Part shown: in pieces, positions 23,569-35,254 of the stretch
Position numbering within the stretch: the first letter of the stretch is position 1
How the letters are laid out: the number at the start of each line of letters is the position of its first letter
DNA from: Tetrapyrgos nigripes
Lineage: Eukaryota > Basidiomycota > Agaricomycetes > Agaricales > Campanellaceae
Assembly (NCBI GenBank): GCA_013368315.1
Contig: JAACJM010000053.1
Location: 1 to 64,000, forward strand
Reading direction: 5' to 3'
Length of the DNA: 64,000 nucleotides
The notes under the pieces: model-generated
Databases searched by the model: none
The model's input: only the letters and a program-made list of their open reading frames with translations
What the model was told of the DNA's origin: nothing
Made by a program: the position numbers and the translations under genes

Positions 23569-24480
23569 AGAAGCTGTTTCCTGAAAGTAGGAGACACCTT
23601 CTAAGGTTAGACTAGCCTGAGTGCGTTCAGGAAATCTCTGAGAATAATCAATGACCATACCATGCAAAATGTAGATAAGGACAGGACATGGGTAGTATAT
23701 GAAAATTATTCCAAGTACCATGCATGGTATAGGTGCTGGTCTGTCTCACAAAGAGGTGAGCACTTAGATAGCGATAATGAGGAACTATGGGCTGGACTCG
23801 ACTAACAGACAGCAGTAAGTACTGGAACTACAGTGCCCATCAGTAAAGGTGAAAGAATTAGTGAAAAAGGAAATACACACCTGGTCCCAATGGGAACCAG
23901 GTGTCAGGAGAGGGTTTATATATGTAAAGATAAAGCTGTAAAAGAAGCTATATTGGAGAAATGAAAGGTCCGCTGCGTAGCATGTGGAACAGGAGTCATA
24001 TGGTGTAAAGATCCCAGGATACGGAGATAAAGGGAAATAAATAGTACCAAATATAGACATCATGACAGTTTGTAGATATTTAAAGCTAATATGACTGTAT
24101 ATCGTATACCCATGTATACTCTAGAAAAACATGTTGATAAAAATAAATATCAACTTACATTCTTCAAATAGAAAACCCATATATATATTAATCAATCAAA
24201 TCATTTTGAATGGATCTCATATCAATGACTTGAATTGATATCCAAATCATGATAATATTACAGCTGACATATGCTGATGTGGCCAGATTTGATCCTAGGT
24301 ATGATCCATAGTATGCAGAGGGATTAGGTAAGTGGCGAGAGGTTGTTCATGACAGGCTACACTCTGCTGCACCACAGCAGGTATCATTGGTTAACAACCC
24401 CTCTCCTAACCCCAACTGTGTGCAGCTTTACTTCAGGGCCTCTGGCCCCTTAACCCCCAATTTAGCAACTTGGGGCACAC
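23569..24480. other. AT-rich unassigned sequence
   Basis: Strongly AT-rich between about 24,060 and 24,260. No gene or recognisable repeat apart from short TATA-like runs. Confidence 0.3.
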
Positions 24481-25958
24481 CAGGATTTGTACTGTCATGC
24501 TTGTCATGCTATTAGTAATTCAGGGACAACTGCTGGTCACCTGACACTACCCACACTCCTTCACATGACTAATCCCAAGAATTTGACATATGCCACATGA
24601 TGCCACCCCAAATATTACCATACATAGACTATTACAAATAACCCTATTATTTTACCTCTAAAATGCAGTATTTGTCTTATTGCATGACGCAGACTGGTCA
24701 CGTGACTGTGTCCATGTTACCTGCATATCCAGAATGATGTAAGCTACATTTTCTCATACACCTGAAGTCACCACACACATCAGGTGACTGCCCAGCCCCT
24801 AAACACATTCAAAAAAGTCTGTCTCTCTGACACCTCAGTTGCACAGCATTAGTCATCCTCTCATGTCTTATTGTGGAGCAACTTCTAGGGCACACCAGGA
24901 TTTATCATTGGGGTTAGGGTTGGAAACAAAAAAAATAGTCAAAAAATAGTCTGTCCGTAGACAAAAAGTCTATAAGCAAAAAGTCTATAGTAATTCAGGG
25001 ACCCTAGCTGGTGACTTGACACTACCCACAGTCGCTCTTATGACTAATGCCAAGAATTTGACATATGTCACATGATACCACGCCAAAGGTTCCCATACAG
25101 ACACTGCTGCCAATCACCCTATCATTTTACCTCTAAAAACACAGTATTTGCCTTATAGAATGGTGTGGACTGGTCAGGTGATGCTGGGCATGGCACAGCA
25201 GACCCAAAATGATGTAAGCTACATTTTTCCCATACACCACAAGTTGCCATGCTCATCAGGTGACTGCCCAGCCCCTAAACACATTCAACAAAAGTCTGTC
25301 TCTCTGACACCTCAGTTGCACAGCATTAGTCATCCTCTTATGTCTTAATGTGGAGCAACTTCTAGGGCACACCAGGATTTATCATTGGGGTTAGGGTTGG
25401 GGACTTAACAAAAAAAAAGTCAAAAAAAAGTCTGTCTATAGGCAAAAGGTCTATAAGCAAAAAGTCTATAGTAATTCAGGGACACTAGCTGGTCACTTGA
25501 CACTACCCACAGTCCTTTATATGACTAATTCCAAGAATTTGACATATGTCACATGATGCCACGCCTAAAGTTCCCGCACAGACACTGCTGCCAATCACCC
25601 TATCGTTTTACCTCTAAAAACACAGTATTTGCCTTATAGCATGGTGTGGACTGGTCAGGTGACCCTGGGCATGGCACAGCAGACCCAAAACGATGTAGGC
25701 TACATTTTTCCCATACACCACAAGTTGCCACACTCATCAGGTGACTGCCCAGCCCCTATATACACTTAATGAATGTCTGGCTCCCTGACACCTCAGCTGC
25801 ACAGCATTGGTCATCATGTCAGGGGATGTGGAGCACCTTCTGACCCGTGGCTTTCCAAATCTGGCAGTTTTGTGGCGATTGGACCAGAACTGAGAGCGTG
25901 AGGACCTTACGAAGGACCCCACTCATATTTACCATTATGACAGCTAGTATAACTATAG
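24481..25958. repeat. Three tandem copies of the subtelomeric repeat element
   Basis: Three copies homologous to 118-1303, each with one 166-bp-type segment: about 24,484-24,915, 24,990-25,400 and 25,470-25,958. Copies are separated by short A-rich spacers containing AAGTCTATAAGCAAAAAGTC and a GGGGTTAGGGTTGG motif. The last copy ends at the same ACTATAG boundary as copy 1. Confidence 0.85.
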
Positions 25959-26340
25959 ACCAACCAAACGCTTTGGGCATTCTGGGTTGGTCCGTGCACA
26001 GGAAACACCCACACCGCATCTGTACACCCAAAGCGTTCATGGACGCATTGAGCGTACAGATGTGCACAGACCAAGCAAACGCTTTGGGCGTTCTGACTTG
26101 GTCTGTGCACAGGAAACCACAGGACATCTGAACGCCCAAAGCGTCAGTGAACGCTTTGAGCGTACAGATGTGCACAGACCAACCAAACGCTTTGGGCGTT
26201 CTGGGTTGGTCCGTGCACAGGAAACACCCACACCACATCTGTACACCCAGAGCGTTCATGGACGCTTTGGGCGTACAGATGTGCACGGACCAAGCAAACG
26301 CTCTAGGCGTTCTGACTTGGTCTGTGCACCAGACATCTTA
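25959..26340. repeat. ~110-bp hairpin repeat, about 3.5 copies
   Basis: Units start near 25,958, 26,070, 26,178 and 26,289. Each holds two long inverted repeats. The first has GACCAACC or GACCAAG arms around an AACGC...GCGTT inner stem. The second has ACATCTGTAC arms around CCCAAAGCG...CGCTTTGGG. Arm bases change together between copies. Several overlapping short reading frames are shadows of the repeat. Confidence 0.85.
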
Positions 26341-26359
26341 TGTGCTCTTTCACCCAATG

Positions 26360-26760
26360 AGCATAAAAAGCGTGAACAATTGGTCGTTCACGCAGAATAA
26401 ATGAGAGTAAAATCGCGTGAACGACCAAGTCGTTCACGCAGATTCATAAGAGAAAAAAGGCGTGAACGACTTGGTCGTCCACGCAGATGAATGAGGAACA
26501 AGGCGTGAATGACCAAGTCGTTCACGCAGAATTAATGAGAAGAAAAAGGCGTGAACAACCAGGTCGTTCACACAGAATAAATGAGAGTAAAATTGCTTGA
26601 ACGACCAAGTCATTCACACAGATTCATGTGAGTAAAAAGGCGTAAACGACCAAGTCGTTCATGCAGATTCATGAGAGTAAAAAGGCGTGAACGACTTAGT
26701 CGTCCACGCAGATGAATGAGAGGAACAAGGCATGAACAACCAAGAAGTTCATGCAGATGT
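26360..26760. repeat. ~45-bp palindromic tandem repeat
   Basis: About nine units spaced 43-46 bp apart (for example 26,415, 26,460, 26,503, 26,549). Each carries 11-bp arms, GCGTGAACGAC and GTCGTTCACGC, around a 3-nt loop, followed by an AT-rich spacer (CAGATTCATGAGAGTAAAAA). The loop reads CAA in some units and TTG in others. A lone unit occurs at about 29,690. Confidence 0.88.
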
Positions 26761-26960
26761 AAGTACTCTGCACGCAGCATGGACGACTTGAGCGTCCAGC
26801 TGCGTGTCACTCAAAATCTCAATCCTATCAATATAAGTACTCTGCACGCAGCATGAACAACTTGAGTGTCCAGCTGCGTGTCACTCAAAATCTCAATCCT
26901 ATCAATATAAGTACTCTGCATGCAGCATGAACGACTTGAGCATCCAGCTGCGTGTTGGAC
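26761..26960. repeat. 74-bp tandem repeat, three copies
   Basis: Copies begin at about 26,766, 26,840 and 26,914. Each contains ACGCAGC and GCTGCGT as inverted arms around a GACTTGAGCGTCC-like loop, then TCAATCCTATCAATATAAGT. Confidence 0.83.
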
Positions 26961-27059
26961 TCCAATCTCACAAAAAAAAATACTATCAATGTAAGTCAAT
27001 GTCAGAAAAAAGTCTGCAGTAAATATACAATCAAGGTAAGTGCAGACACATCTCTCTCC

Positions 27060-27246
27060 TGTCTCTCCTCTCCCTCTCCCCTACCCCTCCTCTGCCCAAA
27101 TCCTCCCCTTCCTCTACCCAAACCCTGCCCCTCCCCTGCCCCTCCCCTACCCAAATCCTGCCCCTCCCCTACCCAAATCCTGCCCCTCCCCTGCCCAAAT
27201 CCTGCCCCTCCCCTGCCCAAATCCTGCCCCTCCCCTACCCCCCCTG
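27060..27246. repeat. C-rich ~22-bp minisatellite
   Basis: Imperfect repeats of CCTGCCCCTCCCCTACCCAAAT run straight into the junction motif at 27,247. The reading frames (PNPAPPLPKSCPS-like) come from the repeat and are not genes. Confidence 0.8.
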
Positions 27247-27291
27247 GGGTAGACCCCTACTCAAACCCTAGGATATCCTAATAACCCTAAG
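27247..27291. repeat. Junction motif, copy 1
   Basis: A 45-bp sequence beginning GGGTAGACCCCTACTCAAAC and ending ATCCTAATAACCCTAAG. It contains a TAGGATATCCTA palindrome and telomere-like ACCCTA strings. It recurs exactly at 34,064-34,108 and, over its first 41 bases, at 46,073-46,113. At all three sites it sits at a boundary between unrelated sequence types. Confidence 0.88.
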
Positions 27292-27299
27292 TACATATC

Positions 27300-27660
27300 C
27301 ACTCTGTCCTTGTGCGCTAGCGTCCTGGACGCTCTGCGTACACTATCTATCTATGTACCATATGTGTATGACATGGGCTGTATATCCCCCATACAGCCTA
27401 GGCTTCCATATTAAGTAAATATGTGATGTATTCCACAGTCAGACGCTGTGCACAGCGTTCGCAGCGTCCGAGACACTATGAGATGGGGGTGATTATGTAC
27501 TATAGAAGGATGATACTATACTCGTATCATTACACCCACACTAGAAACCTGATCACGTTCGCAGCGTCTGAGACGCTATGAGATGGGGGTGATTATGTAC
27601 TATAGAAGGATGATACTATACTCATATCATTACACCCACACTAGAAACATGATCACCGCA
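27300..27660. repeat. Palindrome-bearing subtelomeric sequence with a local tandem duplication
   Basis: Contains AGCGTCCTGGACGCT at about 27,318. It also has a tandem duplication of about 110 bp (GATGGGGGTGATTATGTACT at about 27,483 and 27,582). Confidence 0.65.
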
Positions 27661-27799
27661 ATTGCTTGCCTCTACTGACGAAAACAAATACCAGAATACT
27701 TAGCTGAAATCTGACTATGCTCTTCAAGTGTTTTCGCAGAATTGTACATACATACATAGTAACATATTACTTAGTAGGAATTGGATGTAATAAGGATAG

Positions 27800-29450
27800 G
27801 AGGAGAAATATACATGAAATAGGACTGGTATACGACTTCCGGACGCTTCAGAAACACCACCATCAAGTTGTTAGTCCCGAAAAACTCTGGAATGGAGTCT
27901 TAAAAGAAGAAATTTGGACAGGGGGACGGGGAGGAGTGGAGGTGGTAACCGGGGAAGAGAGGGAATGGCGGCTGGCGGAATACTGTTGGATTGGGAGAAG
28001 TGAGGGGTGCTATGGTGTCTATTAAATCATTAGAATACGAATATTAAAAATCAAGGTGAACGCACCTCCCGTTCCAAAGTTATAAGCATTTCAAACCTGA
28101 CCAAACGCGAAAATTCGCGATATCTCATCCGACAGAGATCCGGAGGCTTCGAAACCTTGACCATTGGATTCAGCGGGTTGAATAACCCCAGAAATGAGCC
28201 CGGGACAAAAAAAATTGGGGTAGAATGCGAAGAGATCTTGAGTTCTCGAGGGGGAGGAGGACAAGGTAGGCATATGGAATGCGGACGACTTCCGGACACT
28301 TTGAAAACACCACCATCAGGTTGTTCATGTCGAAGAACTCTGGAATGGAGTCTTAGAAGAAGAAATTTGGACAGGGGGATGGGGAGGAGTGGAGGTGGTA
28401 AGCGGGGAAGAGAGGGAATGGCGGCTGGCGGAATACTGTTGGATCGGAACAAGTGAGGGGTGCTATGGTATCTATTCAATGAGTAGAATACGAGTATTAA
28501 AAAACCAAGGTGAACGCACCTCCCGTTCCAAAGTTATAAGCATTTCAAACCTGACCAAATGCGAAAATTAGCGATATCTCATCCGACAGAGATTTGGAGG
28601 CTTCGAAATATTGACCATTGGATTCAGAGTGCTGTAAAACCCTAGAATCGCATCCGGGATGACGGAATATGGGCGGAAGGGCGAGGAGTTGTGTATGTAG
28701 TGGGGGAGAAGGGCAGGGGATGGCGGAACACGAAATCTTGATGCAATGAGACCAATCGGGAGTGCTATGGAATCGATTTTATGAGTAGAATCAGAATCTA
28801 TAATCAGAATCGCAAACGCACCTTGCGTTCCCCCGGTATAGCACATCCAACATCTCAAAAAAGCGAACATAGGCAATAACGGATCCAGATGACTCCCAAC
28901 GGCTTCGAAAACCTTCCCATCATCTTTGGAAGGTAAATAACCATAGGATAGAGCCCAGGACGACGATATTTCGACAAGGGAATGAGGAGGAGCTGATATG
29001 GTATTGGTGATGGGGAACGGGTATGGATATTGTCAGGAGAGGGTGTCTCAAGTCATCAGAGTGGGTTTGAAGTATTCCAAGGACTCCTAATGGGGAGGAT
29101 TCGACTTAGAGAGGGACGTAGGGAACCCAATGAAAGCGGTAGAAGTCGTCTTAGTCGGGGAGGACAGATGGTTGTAGTTTGAAGAAATCTGGCCGGAATT
29201 TGACAAGTCTGGGGTGTAATGAAATCGATTTTGTTAGCAGAATACGACTATATAAAAAGAATAGGGAACGCACTTTGCGTTCCTAAGTTATAGCCTTTTG
29301 CAAACTCCAAAACTCGAAAAATCATCCATATTGAGCGCGGAAGACGTCTGGCGGCTTTGAAAGTATTACCATCGTGTTCGGACGGTTGAAAAACCCCAGA
29401 ATGAAGTCCTGAATGAAGCGATTTGAATGGTATGTTGAGCAGGAGTTGAC
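27800..29450 (-). repeat. ~291-bp subtelomeric repeat, minus orientation, diverged
   Basis: On the minus strand the core ATAACTTTGGAACGGGAGGT is recognisable at about 28,052-28,085, 28,513-28,545, 28,800-28,835 (decayed) and 29,258-29,295. Each is followed by the AT-rich and TAGCACCCC segments of the family. Neighbouring units share long stretches, for example GTTCCAAAGTTATAAGCATT on the plus strand at 28,073 and 28,526. Confidence 0.75.
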
Positions 29451-29689
29451 TTCTTTTAGATGAGGAGGACAGAATTTGAATAACTCTAGAAAGCGGACCC
29501 GATTCAGAGGGTGAAAGACATAGAAGTTGGTGATTATCCAGGGACTGCTGCCCACTGGATAACGCGGTAGCTGGTGAGCTGGAAGTTTTGCGGAGGTGAT
29601 GGTGGTTGCAAAGAAAGAAACATGAATCATGTAATCATTGGTTGCGCGTACATACATACTGTGTGAACGGCGGAGTAGTTTATACAGTG

Positions 29690-30535
29690 AACGACTTGGT
29701 CGTTCACGCATTTTCTACTCTTATTGTGCGTGTCCGACTACTAGAATGTGCATGACCATAGCGTCCTGGACGCTATGGGATGGCTCTGGACATTGGATGG
29801 TAGGCAAGGGACTTATTAAGTGGTTACGGTGTGAGTACATATGTGCCTTGTAGCACTAAGTATTCCAAACACTGTGCATAGCGTCCGGGACGCTATGGAA
29901 TCACCCTATATATCTATATCATTGTCTATTCGGTGTCCCAAATATTCGACATATATATATAGGACCATGTTACATACTACAAAATATCATCCGTAGCATC
30001 CAGGACGTCCAGGACGCTAGCCTACATAGTGTCTAATGCCCAAGAGAGGGGGCCACAATGGCCATTGTGCCACTCGTATCACATCGTAGCGTCCACGACG
30101 CTACACAAGTGATCCAAGTGCATATACATGTCTTCATGGTACACAAACCACTCGCACAGCGTCCGCGACGCTGTGTGAGTGATCCAAGTGACATGTATGA
30201 ACCAGCTGTGCAGCATTGTGGGCGCTACGTACCTCTAGTAACCCTAAGAAATACGTGCCTAATGAGAGCTCTGGTAGTGCTAGCGTCCTGGACGCTGCGC
30301 AAACACAGTACATGTGTGCAATCTCTGCCCCTATGGTTCAATGTGTATATGAGATCATACACAGAAAATAATGTACTAAGAATTTCTTGCAAGTGTCTTG
30401 GACACTTGGACACTCGGATGCGTGGACGTCTTGGACGTGTTGATGTGCCGATGTCTTGTACACTCGGATCCATGGATGTCTTAGACGTGCAGATCCATAA
30501 ATGTCTTAGATGCTCAGATGTGAGTCCACACCCAC
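29690..30535. repeat. Cluster of dispersed AGCGTCC palindromes
   Basis: The palindrome AGCGTCC-N-GGACGCT or close variants occur at about 29,756, 29,877, 29,996, 30,085, 30,158 and 30,281. At 30,395-30,520 there is a degenerate run of similar short palindromes (AGTGTCTTGGACACT, GGACGTCTTGGACGTG). Further copies lie at about 33,743, 33,830 and 33,917. No coding signal is credible here. Confidence 0.75.
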
Positions 30536-30539
30536 GACT

Positions 30540-32520
30540 TGCCGAAATCTATTGATATTCTGTTACGCGCCATCCCCCCTCTTTCCCCCATACCACCTCC
30601 ACTCCGACTCACCCTCCCGCCTAAATCCTTTATTCAAGACTCGTTTCTGGCGTTATTCAGCTCCCAGAATCCGATGGTAATGCTTTTGAAGCTGCCCAAC
30701 CCCGTCCGGATTCAATATGGCGCATTTTATGGTTTTTGGGTCTTTAGATTGGGTGTAACTTTTGAACGGGAGGTCCGTTCGCTCTGATTTTTTTATAGTC
30801 GTATTTGTCTCATTAAACCGACCATATAGCACCCCAGACTTACCCAAATCCTTTGATATTCCGTTGCCCGCCAACCCCCCATACCACCTCCACTCCGACT
30901 CACCCTCCCGCCTAAATCCTTTATTCAAGACTCGTTTCTGGCGTCATTCAGCTCCCAGAATCCGATGGTAATGCTTTTGAAGCTGCCCAACCCCGTCCGG
31001 ATTCAATATGGCGCATTTTGTGGTTTTTGGGTCTTTAGATTGGGTGTAACTTTTGAACGGGAGGTCCGTTCGCTCTGATTTTTTTATAGTCGTATTTGTC
31101 TCATTAAACCGACCATATAGCACCCCAGACTTCACCAAATCCCTTGATATTCCGTTGCCCGCCAACCCCCCATACCACCTCCACTCCGCCTCACCCTCCC
31201 GCCTAAATCCTTTATTCAAGACTTGTTTCTGGCGTTATTCAGCTCCCAGAATCCGATGGTAATGCTTTTGAAGCTGCCCAACCCCGTCCGGATTCAATAT
31301 GGCGCATTTTGTGGTTTTTGGGTCTTTAGATTGGGTGTAACTTTTGAACACGAGGTCCGTTCGCTCTGATTTTTTTATAGTCGTATTTGTCTCATTAAAC
31401 CGACCATATAGCACCTCAGACTTCCCCAAATCCCTTGATATTCCGTTGCCCGCCAACCCCCCATACCACCTCCACTCCGCCTCACCCTCCCACCTAAATC
31501 CTTTATTCAAGACTCGTTTCTGGCGTTATTCAGCTCCCAGAATCCGATGGTAATGCTTTTGAAGCTGCCCAACCCCGTCCGGATTCAATATGGCGCATTT
31601 TGTGGTTTTTGGGTCTTTAGATTGGGTGTAACTTTTGAACACGAGGTCCGTTCGCTCTGATTTTTTTATAGTCGTATTTGTCTCATTAAACCGACCATAT
31701 AGCACCTCAGACTTCCCCAAATCCCTTGATATTCCGTTGCCCGCCAACCCCCCATACCACCTCCACTCCGCCTCACCCTCCCGCCTAAATCCTTTATTCA
31801 AGACTCGTTTCTGGCGTTATTCAACTCCCAGAATCCGATGGTAATGCTTTCGAAGCTGCCCAACCCCGTCCGGATTCAATATGGCGCATTTTGTGGTTTT
31901 TGGGTCTTTAGATTGGGTGTAACTTTTGAACGCGAGGTCCGTTCGCTCTGATTTCTTTATAGTCTTATTTGTCTCATTAAACCGACCATATAGCGCCCCC
32001 GACTTCCTCAAATCCATTGATATTCCGTTGCCCGCCATCCCCCCTCTTCCCCCCATACCACCTCCACTCCTCCTCGACCCAGAACCCAAATTCCTTCATC
32101 CTGGACTGTATTCTATGGTTATTGAACCCTCCGAATCTGATGGTAATGGTTTCGAAGTCGCCCAACCCCTTCCGGATTGAATATCGGTACCCGCTCCTCC
32201 TCTCCCTTACAAACTTCACTCTTCCTCACCCTCTCGTTCAAATTGGATCATCCTGGGCTCGATTCTGGGGTTATTCAACCCCCCAAACATGATGGCGTTG
32301 AAATCGAAGCCGTCGGACGCCGTCCGGATACGATATAGGCTGTTTTCCGGTTTTGGGATTTTTGAATGGGCTATAACTTTGGAATACTAGGTGTGTTCCC
32401 TTTGATTTATATATATTCGAATTCTACTCGTTAAACCGACTCTAAACCACCCCAGACTTATCCCATTCCACTCATATTCTGTCGTCCGCCAACCCCTCTG
32501 TAATTACACTGGAAATGTGA
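30540..32520 (+). repeat. 291-bp tandem repeat, plus orientation, about six copies
   Basis: Regular 291-bp spacing (cores at about 30,757, 31,048, 31,339, 31,630 and 31,919), very high identity in the first five copies, then a diverged unit at about 32,365. Each has a GTGTAACTTTTGAACGGGAG core, an AT-rich stretch and a C-rich CCACCTCCACTCCG stretch. It lies back to back with the minus-oriented block at 27,800-29,450. Reading frames recur every 291 bp (97 codons) on both strands and are judged shadows. Confidence 0.92.
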
Positions 32521-33700
32521 CAGTCACGTCACCAACTCTTTCTCAACCGCCATCATCTTTGCACCCAACTGTGCTTCCGAGTCTCCCCCGCCTCAAATGC
32601 CCGCAAGTCCAGTCTTAATATCCCTTTAGTCATTTCCCCAAGCCATTGACCAAGTATTTGTAGGCAAGCGGGTTGGTTGTAGGTCGGTTCAGAGTAGGGG
32701 GCTGATTGTGCCCGTCTGAGCTGGATAATGCGGGTTAGGGTCGAGTTTCAGGTGCGTCGCAGTTGGTTAACTAATATGTTTTTATTGATAGCCTTTTCTC
32801 CCAGTTATTCCAACAGATGCGCCAACGGGTCAATGCAATGGGGATGGGGACGGCCCAGCTTCTCATCAGGAGATTTCTTGTGATGGGTGGGCTGTGATCC
32901 ATGATCGATGTGCCTCGCACCCGCCATTTCTTGCCATTCTCGCTGTGAGCCGACCCGCGCTCCGTGGTACTAAGTATTCTATTTGGATTAACGCGCAGGT
33001 GAGTCTCTAATCCCGTTCAGTATTCTATTTTGATACTACTATAGGCTCTTCGTGTTTTTCGACCCTTCTTTCTCTCTGCTACTCCGTCTCCACTACCTTC
33101 AACCGGTCTTCCCGAAATCAGCTTCACCTCAACTTGTACGTTGTTCTGGCTGGGTGTCCTCGCTGTCCGGGCGTCATCATCCATTTTAAAGGGCGTAGAA
33201 TTTGATTATGAAGCTCCCGGGTCTTCGTTCCTTACGGTTCTCGCTGTGAGCTGACCCGCGCCAGGTGGTATCATGTAATTTGCTCAGATTTCAAGCCCAG
33301 GTGAGTCTCAAATGACATTCAGTATTCTATTTTGATACTAATAACCACTCTTTCAAATGATGCCATCCCCGACTCTCGCGTCAAGGCTCCCGTTACTACG
33401 CCGGTGAGGCTCAAAAGCCTTTTTACTTTTTGATTGCCTTCTACTCCAGCTCTGCTACGATGTGCTTGCCTTTGGCCTCCCTCTCAGCTCCTCCACCGTC
33501 ACCATCTCCAACAGTCCTCCAAATACCTGATACTGATTTATGGATCCACGTTGAGGGTAGTAGAAGTGGGAAGCCGGTTTCTTAAGGAGTGGATACAGCG
33601 GGTGAATGGGGATTATGGCGGGTGGGTTTAGTGAGAATGAGGATAAGATTTAGGACTTATGCACGTTTAACTAGTGTTAGCATTCCAGCACCCTGGTTCT
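32521..33700. other. Unassigned sequence with two diverged ~300-bp repeats
   Basis: Two related stretches (about 32,930-33,045 and 33,225-33,345) share TTCTCGCTGTGAGC, CAGGTGAGTCTC and CAGTATTCTATTTTGATACT. Both contain CAGGTGAGT, which could be a splice donor, but no exon could be defined. Confidence 0.45.
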
Positions 33701-34063
33701 CGGTTCACTGATACCTTTTTCTCATGCTACACCAAGCACTCCTGTAGCGTCCAGGACGCTACACCTCTAACTGACACTATCCATAGGAATAGGAGCTAAT
33801 CTATATATATGATTGAGAGTTCTAAGCCGTCTGCAGCATCTGGGACGCTGTGTACAATGATCCCTGCAACTAAATTATCACGTCATTTTCTATTCAGATA
33901 TGTTCAGACACATCTCTAGTGTCCAGGACGCTACGTACGTGGTCTGCACTACTAAATTAGCCAGTTTGCGTTCTCGACTGCGTGCGAAAATGGCACGTGC
34001 GTTTACACCTAAGGCTTATTCCAGCTGTCACGATGGCCATTGTGCGGGCGGTCATATTCCATA

Positions 34064-34108
34064 GGGTAGACCCCTACTCAAACCCTAGGATATCCTAATA
34101 ACCCTAAG
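34064..34108. repeat. Junction motif, copy 2
   Basis: Exact 45-base copy of 27,247-27,291. Read on the minus strand it supplies the apparent last codons of a reading frame (34,296-34,078) next to the ParB-like gene, so that frame is cut by the junction. Confidence 0.88.
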
Positions 34109-34359
34109 TTTGTACTCTCTATGAGTGCACTGACTGACAGTGTCGGTGACTGGGACTGGGACTGTGACTGTGATCGGAAGCGGTCTATGAAACCCAAAAG
34201 CTGGGACCGTTCCGAATCAGCGGCCTTTGTAGGTGTGGCGTTGGTGTTGCTGTTGAGTGTTGTCATTAGTTGGAGCTGCTGCGCTGAGCTGAGCATCGCC
34301 CAGTAATCTGGTGTGTGTATCTAATATGAGTTGCAAAGTGCTTCAAGAGGGATATGTTA

Positions 34360-35074
34360 CTACCGACCAGGTTTAATGACATGGCACGTCCATGTTGGCT
34401 TGACAAGCTGTGGCTCCAATGCGAATTTAATAGCCAGGGCTTGTGCTCGGTGATGGCCTGAGATGATCATCACCTCTAGTGGGTTTCCGGTCTCGTCGTC
34501 CAGGGGCTGCTCTCCTCGAGGTGTGTTTGCATCAAGCTCCCTCCATCCTTCTCGTGCCAGTGGAACGACGACCATTGCCTGTGGATCATCAGCCACCTTT
34601 CTGTCCGTGATCTGGCTGCACAGGAAGCGGATGCCTCCTGCACTTCTGTCTCTGTTTTGAGGGTTCCCAAGAAAAGCGGCGACATGGAGCCGAAACATCC
34701 CAAGCTGACCTTTTGTCGTCAGCCATGCATAGACATCGTTCGAGCTCATCTTCTTGGCCTCCTTCACCTCCTCATCAGACGGCGTCCACTCTTCCACTGG
34801 TGGACCACTCGCTGTCAGGGTGTCCTCCCAGTTTGTGCACATCGGAAAAGTGAAGGGCATGTCTTCTGACAAGGTATTTGCACATAGAAACCTCACCAGC
34901 ATCTGTTGCTTTTCGAGACCAAAAAGGCAAGGGTGCTTGGACTGGAAAATTTTGAAAGAGGTCTATATGGACTCTGGGCGTTAAACCTGACTCGGGCAGC
35001 AAAGAACAGACACTCACAGTGGTGGTGATGGTGGTGGTGGTGGTGGTGGTGTTGTCTTGAGTTGGTGTGGACAT
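34360..35074 (-). CDS. Small protein with ParB-like motif
   Basis: Two exons (35,074-35,018 and 34,962-34,360) joined by a clear 55-nt intron with GTGAGT, a GTTTAAC branch-like site and an ATATAG acceptor. The product is about 219 residues. It begins with a Thr-rich stretch encoded by a CAC/ACC tract, and the C-terminal half contains EVMIISGHHRAQALAIKFAL. The ISGHHRAQAL part resembles the G-x-HR-x-x-A box of ParB/sulfiredoxin-fold proteins, preceded by a Pro-Leu (VVVPLAREGW) element. A further exon (34,296-34,078, SQSQSQSQ-rich) could be joined through a weak donor GTCGGT, but it then runs into the junction motif. The family call is tentative; the existence of the gene is better supported. 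Confidence 0.5.
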
Positions 35075-35091
35075 GATGGCTGTCAAACTGC

Positions 35092-35116
35092 ATAGAAAGA
35101 AAGAAAGAAAGAAAGC
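35092..35116. repeat. AAAG microsatellite
   Basis: Six units of AAAG just upstream of the ParB-like gene's start. Confidence 0.9.
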
Positions 35117-35254
35117 GAGCAGCATCAGGGTGGGTGTGACAGCCAACGTCGTCTTTCCGATCCAATCATATGTACATGAAGGATGAACCTGTGCAGCAAC
35201 CGTTGATATATATACATGAATGAAAGAAAACAAATGCGAAATAAAGCCCGATAC

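Noticed and set aside
26360..26960. Regularly spaced short repeats resembling a CRISPR array
   Set aside because: The spacers are also repeats, the genome is fungal and there are no cas genes.
30653..32292. 91-codon minus-strand frames recurring every 291 bp as a gene family
   Set aside because: The period is a multiple of three, so any frame stays open across units; no start context or domain supports them.
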